Positions 55,946-64,000 of a stretch of DNA of 64,000 bases are shown here, one piece after another. The position numbers and the translations under genes were made by a program. Source of the stretch: Pseudomonas fluorescens (lineage in GTDB: Bacteria > Pseudomonadota > Gammaproteobacteria > Pseudomonadales > Pseudomonadaceae); NCBI RefSeq assembly GCF_902497855.1, contig NZ_CABVHU010000004.1, positions 186,001 through 250,000 of the forward strand, given 5' to 3'. The notes below the pieces were generated by a model. The model ran no database searches and was not told where the DNA came from. It worked only from the letters and a program-made list of their open reading frames with translations. Each line of letters starts with the position of its first letter. The stretch's first letter is position 1.

Positions 55946-56361
55946 AACATCCTCCTGCCGAAGATTCAGCCCGACGGTAGTGATATAGGTCAAAGAACCC
56001 GTGGTGTGGCCTTGCGTGTGTGTGGCGTCGGCAGATACTGAGTCAGCGTCGTTACAATTTTACCGCCGTGAATCTTGCAAATTGCAAGGCCGCAATAGGC
56101 CTTTGTTGCATTTTGCATGAAAAGGTCTGCTGTCACTACCTGCATGTCATTGAAATAACCGATGAGCTGCACGGCGAAATTCGCGGCATGTTTTATGCTG
56201 TAGCAGGCCTTGAGCTGACCGGCTTTTCTTTGAGTCAGCGGCTAAACCGCAAAACGGTCAGATGAAGACTTGATAGAGCCTGCAAGAAACATGAGCGGGG
56301 AATTTAGTACTGATCGACGTGGATGTTTGATTGGCATTCTCAAATTAAGGAGAGGGTCGTA
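55946..56361. other. Intergenic region with no convincing gene
   Basis: This 416-bp gap has a short open frame at about 56020-56265 whose end (VIEITDELHGEIRGMFYAVA) looks protein-like, but it has no ribosome-binding site. It could be the remnant of a gene. The region otherwise shows only the promoter area of the DUF1652 gene. Confidence 0.4.
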
Positions 56362-56631
56362 ATGTTTCTTTCTGCCTTGGAACTTCGAAACATCATCGAA
56401 AGCAGTTTTCTTCCGAAACGTTGTCAATGTACGCTGTCGCCAGACCTGTCGATGACCGTCAAAGTGTATTCCGATCGTACAACCGATCACCTCGATCTGA
56501 TGGTGACCGGGATAAATGCCAAACAGCTCAACGGCTGCAGGGAAATCAACGACCTGATTGCCGAGTTGCGTGTAGACATGCAAAACAGGGCCGATGTCCA
56601 GACGCTGCATCCAGCCAGAAAAGCGCTTTAA
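56362..56631 (+). CDS. DUF1652 protein (89 aa)
   Basis: The start at 56362 has AAGGAG upstream (the frame opens at 56323). The 89 aa protein begins MFLSALELRNIIESSFLP and includes PKRCQCTLSPDLSMTVKVYSD, matching DUF1652, a family common in Pseudomonas with unknown function. A GCGCCGGGCCTGGA hairpin follows its end. Confidence 0.8.
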   Translation: MFLSALELRNIIESSFLPKRCQCTLSPDLSMTVKVYSDRTTDHLDLMVTGINAKQLNGCREINDLIAELRVDMQNRADVQTLHPARKAL

Positions 56632-56650
56632 ACCTACGGTTTCAAGACTC

Positions 56651-56683
56651 GCGCCGGGCCTGGAGAAAGTCCAGGCCCGGCGC
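56651..56683. terminator. Hairpin between DUF1652 and DUF2790 genes
   Basis: GCGCCGGGCCTGGA and TCCAGGCCCGGCGC make a perfect 14-bp stem with a 5-base loop between two convergent genes. There is no clear T-run on either side, so it may end transcripts with help or only stabilise them. Confidence 0.55.
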
Positions 56684-56761
56684 CAGTCCAACCATCAGCA
56701 AGCCATATGCCCGGACCGGCATGGCGATCGAGCCATAAGCCGATGTAGCCGGACTTCCTCG

Positions 56762-57034
56762 TTAGCTTTGCATGCTGCAAGCGTCGGACAGTTTTCGATA
56801 AGTGATTTGCGCAGGTTTGCCTGACGTGTCGATGTACTTCATTTCAGCGGTGATGACTTCGCAATACAGGGTCGAGGGCTCGGTCAGTGAGATGACCTTG
56901 GCCACGTGCAATGGCATCCCGTAGTAATACGCAGGGATTTGGGCTGGGGTCGAGGACGTATCGTCGGCCAGCGCAAGACCGGCAAAGGCGGTGCAGGCGA
57001 GGGCGGCTGTCGACAGCAAGGCGCGCGTGTTCAT
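56762..57034 (-). CDS. DUF2790 periplasmic protein (90 aa)
   Basis: The 90 aa secreted protein has a signal peptide ending near LALADDT and the DUF2790 core YYYGMPLHVAKVISLTEP with LSDACSMQS at the end. The family is common in pseudomonads and is induced by stress or metals in some species; its function is unknown. The start at 57034 is preceded by GGAGATC. Confidence 0.85.
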   Translation of the reverse strand: MNTRALLSTAALACTAFAGLALADDTSSTPAQIPAYYYGMPLHVAKVISLTEPSTLYCEVITAEMKYIDTSGKPAQITYRKLSDACSMQS

Positions 57035-57194
57035 GAACGATCTCCAGTGCAGGCGAAGAGTCAGCTCGACTTAGGGTCGAACCTGCCGCACTGGGCGTCA
57101 GAGAGTTCTGAGGGCGTGCGGTCCAGTAAAGTTTTGGACCACAGCATTAAGAGATGGTTAACCCGGCTGAATGCCACCTGTCGGCAGTTTTCTT

Positions 57195-58139
57195 TCAGTC
57201 CATTGCCAACTGATGCCGATACGGCAAATCCGGCCCGGTCTTGCTGCACGTCAGCGCCGCCGCCTGCACCGCAAACCTTAGCATCCCGTCAATCTGCTCA
57301 CGCCCCAATTGTTGCAGGCCTTCAATCGAATCCAGCCGCTGCTCGGTCAACCAGGCAATCAGCGCCGCCTGGAACGTATCGCCAGCGCCCACGGTATCGG
57401 CGATTTTCACCGAACACGCCGGCACCGACCACGAACCGTGATGCTTGCTGAACACGGTCGCGCCCTCACCGCCACGCGTCAGGAACACCAACTGACAGCG
57501 ATGCGCCAGCCAGCCTTCGATCACCCGCCGGGGATCCTGCCCGGGATACAACAGGCTCAAGTCTTCATCGCTGACCTTGATCAGATCGGCATGCTGAACC
57601 AGCTCGGCAATTCGCCAGCGCCAGCGCTCGATATCCGGTTCAGGGTTCAGGCGCACGTTCGGATCAAGACTGATCAGGCGTTGACCGCTTTCCCGGCGTA
57701 CCAACGCCAGCAACGTGTCGGCAATCGGCTGCACTACCAGGGAAAACGAGCCGATGTGCAGCCCACGCACTTCAGGTCCCAGCGCCGGTAGATGCTCCGG
57801 TTGCAGCTGCCGATCCGCACAACCCTCCCCACGGAAGCTGTAGTGGGGCGAGCCATTGGTGCCGACGGCCACCATCGCCAGGGTGGTGGGTGCCGCAAAA
57901 TCCACCTGGTAATCCAGGCTTACCCCTTCATCCTGCAGCACCTGCTGCAAGCGCCGGCCGAGGTAGTCGGTCGATAACCCGGCCAATAGCGCCGACGCCA
58001 CACCCAACCGACGTAATCCCACCGCCACGTTGAACGGCGAACCGCCGGCAATTGCCTTGAAATTCACGGTCGACGCCGGGCCGCTGGCCTCGTCTTCGCT
58101 GAACACATCGAACAGCGCTTCACCACACACCAAATACAT
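57195..58139 (-). CDS. mtlZ: Fructokinase of the mannitol operon
   Basis: PfkB-family sugar kinase that phosphorylates fructose released from mannitol. The start at 58139 (MYLVCGEALFDVF) gives 314 aa; a longer frame to 58220 runs into xylulokinase. GGSPFNVAVGLRRLG near the N-terminus and DTVGAGDTFQAALIAWL near the C-terminus are the two PfkB signatures, the second carrying the catalytic Asp. It is the last gene of the operon, 13 bp after mtlY. Confidence 0.9.
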   Translation of the reverse strand: MYLVCGEALFDVFSEDEASGPASTVNFKAIAGGSPFNVAVGLRRLGVASALLAGLSTDYLGRRLQQVLQDEGVSLDYQVDFAAPTTLAMVAVGTNGSPHYSFRGEGCADRQLQPEHLPALGPEVRGLHIGSFSLVVQPIADTLLALVRRESGQRLISLDPNVRLNPEPDIERWRWRIAELVQHADLIKVSDEDLSLLYPGQDPRRVIEGWLAHRCQLVFLTRGGEGATVFSKHHGSWSVPACSVKIADTVGAGDTFQAALIAWLTEQRLDSIEGLQQLGREQIDGMLRFAVQAAALTCSKTGPDLPYRHQLAMD

Positions 58140-58152
58140 AGTTGTTCGCTCT

Positions 58153-59649
58153 TTAAAGGATGGTGACATGTTGTTGATAGCGTTCGTAGGCCAGCTCACA
58201 GGCCGCCACATTGTCTGCAATCGGCAGGGTTTCGCTGGCCGGATCGAGCTTCACGCAGCGCTCGCACAAGTCCGCCAGGCTGTGTTCATCGCCGTTTGCC
58301 CAAGACATGCACCACGCCGCCTGAATCGCAGCGCCCAGCGCCGCGGCTTCGCTGTGCCCGGTGCAGATCACGGGCGTGTTCATGATGTCCGCGACCATCT
58401 GCCGCCACACCGGGCTTTTCGAGCCGCCGCCGATCAGGCGGATGCTGCGGCTTTGCAGGCCGTTGCGGCGCAACAGGTCCAGCCCATAACGCAAACCGAA
58501 GGTCGTACCCTCCACCACGGCGCGACACAGGTTGGCCTGGGTAAGGTTGGTCATGGTCAGCCCCAGCAGGCTGCCCGTGGCATGGGGCAGGGCAGGCACC
58601 CGTTCACCGTTGAGAAACGGCAGCATGCACACGCCTTCGGCACCGATCGGCGCCTGCGCGACGAGTTCGTTGAAGCGCAGGATATCCAGTTCGAACAACT
58701 CGCGGATCACCCCGGTGGCATTGGTCAGGTTCATGGTGCAGATGAGCGGCAGCCAGCCACCGCTGGATGAACAGAAGGTCGCGACCGAGGCGTCCGGACT
58801 GACATTTGGCTGGTCGGCATAGGCGTACACCGTTCCCGAGGAGCCGAGGCTCATGGTGATAGCGCCGGGCTTGATGTTGCCGGTGCCGATGGCGCCCATC
58901 ATGTTATCGCCACCGCCGCTGGACACCCATGCCCGCGGGTTGAGGCCCAGGTGCTCGGCGATGTCCGGCAGAAGGGTGCCAACGGCCTGGTGAGCGTCGA
59001 TCAGTTCCGGCAACGCGGCTTGCAGGCGGCCGCTGGAATCGATGTCGCGCAGCAGTTGCAAGTCCCACTGGCGGGTGCGCACGTTGAAATAGCCGGTGCC
59101 CGAAGCATCGCCATACTCGCTGCAACTGCGGCCGGTGAGCCAGAAATTGAGGTAGTCGTGGGGCAGCAGGATGCGAGCGATGCGGGAAAAAATTTGCGGG
59201 TGCTGTTCTTTGGTCCAGAGCAGCTTTGAAACGGTGTAGCCCGGCGCAATGACCACGCCGAGCCGTTCCAGCGAGCCTTTTTCGCCGCCCAGGTGGGTCA
59301 GCAGGCGGTCGTTCTGCGCAGTGGATTCGGTGTCGCACCAGAGTTTGGCCGCACGCAATACCTGGCCTTGATCATCGAGCAGGACCAGGCCGTGTTGCTG
59401 GCCCGAGACGCCGATGCCGAGGATGTCCTGGCCGTCGACGCCGGCCGCGATCAGCGCCTGGCGAGTTGCGCAAGTGAATGCTTCCCGCCATTGCGCCGGG
59501 TCCTGCTCGCGCCGGCCATTGGCGCCGCTGATCAGGCTGTGCGCAGCGGCGCCCTGGCCGAGGACCTCACCGCTGTGCGCATCAAGGATGAGGGCCTTGG
59601 TGCCTTGGGTGCCGCAGTCGATGCCGAGGAAGAGTTGTTGGTTTGCCAT
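58153..59649 (-). CDS. mtlY: Xylulokinase
   Basis: FGGY-family kinase that phosphorylates D-xylulose from arabitol. The 498 aa protein opens with LFLGIDCGTQGTKALILD, has SGQQHGLVLLD (the catalytic Asp region lies just after the Gly-Gln-Gln-His) and MSLGSSGTVYAYAD, and LIGGGSKSPVWRQMVADI, all typical of XylB. It follows mtlD across an 85-bp gap containing a single REP element, and precedes mtlZ by 13 bp. Confidence 0.92.
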   Translation of the reverse strand: MANQQLFLGIDCGTQGTKALILDAHSGEVLGQGAAAHSLISGANGRREQDPAQWREAFTCATRQALIAAGVDGQDILGIGVSGQQHGLVLLDDQGQVLRAAKLWCDTESTAQNDRLLTHLGGEKGSLERLGVVIAPGYTVSKLLWTKEQHPQIFSRIARILLPHDYLNFWLTGRSCSEYGDASGTGYFNVRTRQWDLQLLRDIDSSGRLQAALPELIDAHQAVGTLLPDIAEHLGLNPRAWVSSGGGDNMMGAIGTGNIKPGAITMSLGSSGTVYAYADQPNVSPDASVATFCSSSGGWLPLICTMNLTNATGVIRELFELDILRFNELVAQAPIGAEGVCMLPFLNGERVPALPHATGSLLGLTMTNLTQANLCRAVVEGTTFGLRYGLDLLRRNGLQSRSIRLIGGGSKSPVWRQMVADIMNTPVICTGHSEAAALGAAIQAAWCMSWANGDEHSLADLCERCVKLDPASETLPIADNVAACELAYERYQQHVTIL

Positions 59650-59690
59650 TGAGGATCCTTGGTGTGTCAGGTCGATCTCAGTGAACCTAT

Positions 59691-59710
59691 TCGCCGGCTT
59701 GCCGGCGAAG
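59691..59710. repeat. Single REP core between mtlD and mtlY
   Basis: TCGCCGGCTTGCCGGCGA is a perfect short palindrome of the REP type in the 85-bp gap between the dehydrogenase and xylulokinase genes. It may affect the relative level of the two mRNA parts. Confidence 0.7.
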
Positions 59711-59734
59711 ACGGAAGCGGATTCACCACCGCAT

Positions 59735-61207
59735 TCAAGCCAGCACCCGCTCCAGGGTCCGCGTCACCCCAACCTCGCGCAAGCTGTTGCAGCACCACTC
59801 GAACGCCGCCACAAACTCCGGCGAATGAGGTATCGCGGTACCAAAAATCTCCTCGACCGCCAACAACCGCTGGGTGATCAGCGCATCATCGGCCACCAAT
59901 GCCTGACAAAACGCCGCACGCGGATCCGGAATCGAGTACGTATCGCTCTGCTCATCCACCCCCTTCAAATACAACGCCCAGGCCGCCACCACCAACGCCG
60001 CACGCTTTGTCTCCCGGCCATCGACAATCAAGCGATTGATGGTCGGTACGGTGAATTTTGGAAACTTCGACGAACCGTCGGAGCACACACGCTCCAGCTG
60101 ATCGGCAATCGCCTGGTTGGAGAACCGTGCGACCAGGGTGTTCTTGTATTCGGTCAGGTCGATTCCCGGCACGGGCGACAGCTGTGGCGTCACGTCCAGA
60201 TCCATGTACGCGCGCATGTACCGGACAAACAGCGGGTCGTTCATGGTTTCGTGGACGAAGCGGTACCCCTTCAGGAACCCCAGGTACGTCAGGGCCAGGT
60301 GGCTGCCGTTGAGCAGTTTGATCTTCATGTCTTCGTAAGGCGTGACGTCGTCGGTAAACTGCACGCCGACCTGTTCCCAGGCCGGGCGCCCGTTGACGAA
60401 CTTGTCTTCCAGCACCCATTGCGCAAACGGCTCACAGACCACCGGCCAGGCATCATCGACGGCGTGCTTGTCGGCCAGTTGCAGGCGATGTTCCGTGCTG
60501 GTCATCGGCGTGATGCGGTCGACCATGGCGTTGGGAAAACTGACGTTGCTGTCGATCCAGTCGCGCAACTCGGCATCGCGCAGGGCAGCAAAAGCCAGGA
60601 GTGCCTTGCGGGTAACCGCGCCGTTGTGGGGCAGGTTATCGCAGGACATCAAGGTGAATGCAGGCGTGCCGGCGGCGCGGCGCTTGAGCAGGGCGGCGCA
60701 GAGAAAGCCGAACACGGTTGTCGGTGCGTCCGGATGGGCCAGGTCATGTTGGATCTGCGGCAAATGGGCCATGAATTCGCCGTTGCTGTCATCAATGCAG
60801 TAGCCGCCTTCGGTGATGGTCAGGGAGACAATGCGAATCTCGGGGCTCGCCAGTTTGTCGATCAGCGCCTGGGCGCCGTCTTCGGCCAGCAGCATGTCGC
60901 GGATCGCGCCGATCACCCGGACTTCGGTGTCGTCGGTGTCGCCCAGTTCAACCAAGGTGAACAGGTAATCCTGCTCCCTCAGATCATCCCGGGCGCGACG
61001 GTCTTCGGCGCGCAGGCCGACGCCGCAAATGGCCCAGTCCAGGTCCTTGCCGGTATTCATCAAGGCGTCGGTGTAATACGCCTGATGCGCGCGGTGGAAA
61101 CCGCCGACGCCGATGTGCGCGATGCCCTGGCGGGTGTCGCTCAAGGTGTAGGCGGGCAGGACCACCTCGGGGGCGAGGTGATGCAGGTTCGGTTTATTCA
61201 GTTTCAT
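59735..61207 (-). CDS. mtlD: Mannitol 2-dehydrogenase
   Basis: Long-chain polyol dehydrogenase that oxidises D-mannitol to fructose and D-arabitol to xylulose with NAD+. The start at 61207 gives 490 aa, close to the well-studied P. fluorescens enzyme (493 aa). The nucleotide region GIAHIGVGGFHRAHQAYYTD, and SCDNLPHNGAVTRKAL and KIKLLNGSHLALTYLG with the catalytic Lys, are all intact. It lies 16 bp after mtlK. Confidence 0.94.
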   Translation of the reverse strand: MKLNKPNLHHLAPEVVLPAYTLSDTRQGIAHIGVGGFHRAHQAYYTDALMNTGKDLDWAICGVGLRAEDRRARDDLREQDYLFTLVELGDTDDTEVRVIGAIRDMLLAEDGAQALIDKLASPEIRIVSLTITEGGYCIDDSNGEFMAHLPQIQHDLAHPDAPTTVFGFLCAALLKRRAAGTPAFTLMSCDNLPHNGAVTRKALLAFAALRDAELRDWIDSNVSFPNAMVDRITPMTSTEHRLQLADKHAVDDAWPVVCEPFAQWVLEDKFVNGRPAWEQVGVQFTDDVTPYEDMKIKLLNGSHLALTYLGFLKGYRFVHETMNDPLFVRYMRAYMDLDVTPQLSPVPGIDLTEYKNTLVARFSNQAIADQLERVCSDGSSKFPKFTVPTINRLIVDGRETKRAALVVAAWALYLKGVDEQSDTYSIPDPRAAFCQALVADDALITQRLLAVEEIFGTAIPHSPEFVAAFEWCCNSLREVGVTRTLERVLA

Positions 61208-61223
61208 CACAGGCTCTCTGAAT

Positions 61224-62327
<1,104 letters not shown>

Positions 62328-62378
62328 GGTGGTGGGCCTCCGTTTGTTGTTATTCAATATGGGCCGGGCCGGGCTTTT

Positions 62379-62485
62379 CCTGTAGGAGCGAGCTTGCTCG
62401 CGAAAAACCCCCAGGCGCCGCGTTCTTCCAGGCAACACGCGTTATCGTTCACGTCCATCGCGAGCAAGCTCGCTCCCACAGGGGG
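62379..62485. repeat. REPIN inside the mannitol operon (mtlG-mtlK gap)
   Basis: CCTGTAGGAGCGAGCTTGCT and its inverse AGCAAGCTCGCTCCCACAGG enclose a spacer with ACACGCGTTATCGTTCACGTCC. The spacer matches that of the REPIN at 9565. It occupies most of the 164-bp gap between two operon genes. Confidence 0.9.
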
Positions 62486-62491
62486 CCAGCT

Positions 62492-63322
62492 TCATTTCAC
62501 CGCGCCAAACGACAGGCCGCGGACCAGTTGTTTCTGGCTGATCCAGCCGAAGATCAGGATCGGCGCGCAGGCCAGGGTCGAGACCGCCGACAACTTGGCC
62601 CAGAACAGTCCTTCGGGGCTGGAGTACGAGGCGATCAGCGCGGTCAGCGGTGCGGCCTGGGACGAGGTCAGGTTCAGCGACCAGAAGGCTTCGTTCCAGC
62701 ACAGGATCAGCGACAACAGCACGGTGGAGGCCAGGCCGCCCTTGGCGATCGGCAGCAGCACCCGGACCATTTCCTGCCACAGGGTCGCGCCGTCCAGGCG
62801 TGCGGCTTCGAGGATGTCCTTGGGGATGTCCTTGAAGTAGGTGTAAATCATCCAGACCACGATCGGCAGGTTGATCAGGGTGTAGATCACGATCAGCGCG
62901 ATGCGCGTGTCGAGCAGGCCAAAACTCTTGGCCAGCAGGTAGATCGGCATCAGCACGCCCACCGGCGGCAGCATCTTGGTCGAGAGCATCCACAACAGCG
63001 TGCCCTTGGTGCGTTGGGTTTCGTAGAACGCCATGGAGTAGGCAGCCGGCACCGCGATCAGCAGGCACAGGGCGGTGGCACTGAACGAAATCACCACCGA
63101 GTTCCAGGCAAAGCTGAAATAGTCGCTGCGCTCGTTGATGTGCAGGTAGTTCTCCAGGGTCGGGGTGAAAATGAACTGCGGCGGCGTGGCGAAGGCGTCG
63201 ATTTCGCTCTTGAAGCTGGTCAGCACCATCCAGAAAATCGGGAAGAAGATCAGGATCGCGATGGCCCAGGCCAGGGTGCCCAGCAGCAGGCTTTGCAGAC
63301 GACGGGATTGTTGAAGAGTCAT
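62492..63322 (-). CDS. mtlG: Polyol ABC transporter permease
   Basis: The 276 aa inner-membrane permease (MalG type) has six hydrophobic segments and the ATPase-contacting EAA loop EAARLDGATLWQEMVRVLLP. It partners MtlF and MtlK. NSVVISFSATALCLLIAVPAAYSMA is a conserved segment of such permeases. It ends just before the REPIN. Confidence 0.93.
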   Translation of the reverse strand: MTLQQSRRLQSLLLGTLAWAIAILIFFPIFWMVLTSFKSEIDAFATPPQFIFTPTLENYLHINERSDYFSFAWNSVVISFSATALCLLIAVPAAYSMAFYETQRTKGTLLWMLSTKMLPPVGVLMPIYLLAKSFGLLDTRIALIVIYTLINLPIVVWMIYTYFKDIPKDILEAARLDGATLWQEMVRVLLPIAKGGLASTVLLSLILCWNEAFWSLNLTSSQAAPLTALIASYSSPEGLFWAKLSAVSTLACAPILIFGWISQKQLVRGLSFGAVK

Positions 63323-63332
63323 GGCAATGGCC

Positions 63333-64000
63333 TCAGGCTTTGTCGGTCAGGTTTTTGCCGATCATCCGCACCAGGACGATGGCCGCGATGTTGGCGATCA
63401 GCACCGCGATAAGGCCGCCGGCGGAGGCCATGCCGACGTCGAACTGCACCAGCGCCTGGTTGTAGATCAGGTAGGCGAGGTTGGTCGAGGCGTAGCCGGG
63501 GCCGCCGTTGGTGGTGGTGAAGATTTCGGCGAACACCGAGAGCAGAAAGATGGTTTCGATCATCACCACCACCGCGATCGGGCGGGCCAGGTGCGGCAGG
63601 GTCAGGTGCCAGAAAATCGCGATGGGACCTGCGCCATCGAGGCGCGCGGCTTCCTTCTGCTCCTGGTCGAGGGACTGCATGGCGGTCATCAGGATCAGGA
63701 TCGCGAAGGGCAGCCATTGCCAGGACACGATGATGATGATCGACAGCAGCGGGTAATGTGCCAGCCAGTCCACCGGCTGCGCGCCGAACAGTTTCCAGAC
63801 GTAGGCGAGAATCCCCGACACCGGGTGGAAAATCAGGTTCTTCCAGATCAGCGCGCCGACGGTGGGCATGATGAAAAACGGTGAGATCAGCAGCACCCGT
63901 ACGATGCCGCGCCCGAGAAACTCACTGGCCTCCAGCAAGGCACTGATCAACACGCCGAACACCACGCTGATCAGCAGCACGCTGCCCACCAGCAACAGGG
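63333..64000 (-). CDS. mtlF: Polyol ABC transporter permease (5' part missing)
   Basis: The second permease of the mannitol transporter, cut at the window edge. The frame is open through base 64000, so the start lies outside. The visible 222 residues include the EAA loop EAARLDGAGPIAIFWHLTLP and FFIMPTVGALIWKNLIFHP. It lies 10 bp upstream of mtlG. The periplasmic binding protein mtlE should follow upstream outside the window. Confidence 0.92.
   Translation of the reverse strand, partial: LLLVGSVLLISVVFGVLISALLEASEFLGRGIVRVLLISPFFIMPTVGALIWKNLIFHPVSGILAYVWKLFGAQPVDWLAHYPLLSIIIIVSWQWLPFAILILMTAMQSLDQEQKEAARLDGAGPIAIFWHLTLPHLARPIAVVVMIETIFLLSVFAEIFTTTNGGPGYASTNLAYLIYNQALVQFDVGMASAGGLIAVLIANIAAIVLVRMIGKNLTDKA

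Overview
The window is chromosomal DNA of a fluorescent Pseudomonas, most likely the P. fluorescens group. The evidence is a pyoverdine-maturation acylase of the PvdQ type, an arabitol/mannitol operon in the order known from P. fluorescens (mtlFGKDYZ in this window), a complete fapABCDEF functional-amyloid operon, lineage-typical small families (DUF1652, DUF2790), high GC content, and many Pseudomonas REP/REPIN repeats carrying the core GTAGGAGCGAGCTTGCTCGC or GTAGGAGCTGGCTTGCCAGC. I saw no rRNA, tRNA, CRISPR array, prophage or insertion sequence.

Layout. 0-8.2 kb: the 3' part of pvdQ, convergent with an orphan FecR-type anti-sigma factor, then a very large (1631 aa) toxin-like protein ending in a zinc-metalloprotease signature. 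8.4-16 kb: a cyclic-imine reductase (dpkA), DUF883 protein, nitrilase with divergent LysR gene, acetyltransferase, LEA-type lipoprotein, nucleobase permease. 15.2-18.3 kb: LysR gene, polyamine-type binding protein and agmatinase. 18.4-22.3 kb: aldo/keto reductase, zapE, DinB protein and a 135-bp tandem REPIN array. 22.4-26.6 kb: a Fur-box TonB-dependent receptor and cptA (LPS phosphoethanolamine transferase). 27.2-32.2 kb: the translationally coupled gnd-zwf-HAD operon and nhaB.

32.3-41 kb is the surface-amyloid region: a delta-60-repeat protein, a sigma-54 enhancer-binding protein with a degenerate receiver domain, and the whole fap operon on the minus strand. FapC is the amyloid subunit, FapB the nucleator, FapA a chaperone-like protein, FapD a C39 protease, FapE a minor/extracellular component and FapF the outer-membrane exporter. 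A terminator hairpin lies inside the operon just after fapC. 41.2-44 kb: pnuC with a NadR-like kinase (nicotinamide riboside salvage), then uppP with a DUF1294 gene. 44.1-45.0 kb: an AT-richer gene for a second HExxH protein that shares its active-site spacing with the end of the large toxin.

45-56 kb is mostly housekeeping and accessory functions: MmcQ/YjbR with LysR, azoR, a periplasmic alpha/beta hydrolase, an MFS transporter, the ABC-F ATPase ybiT, lpxO, ku, and a PQQ sugar dehydrogenase. 57.2-64 kb is the mannitol/polyol operon in the minus direction: ABC permeases (mtlF, truncated by the window edge, and mtlG), ATPase mtlK, dehydrogenase mtlD, xylulokinase mtlY and fructokinase mtlZ, with REP elements inside two of its intergenic gaps.

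The most interesting signals are the two proteins with an unusually spaced aspzincin-like active site (HExxH-x6-D-x2-Y plus a downstream N-x-D), one of them at the end of a repetitive giant toxin; the fap operon with its internal terminator, His/Asp/Gly-rich FapC tracts and neighbouring sigma-54 activator; and the 135-bp REPIN tandem array.
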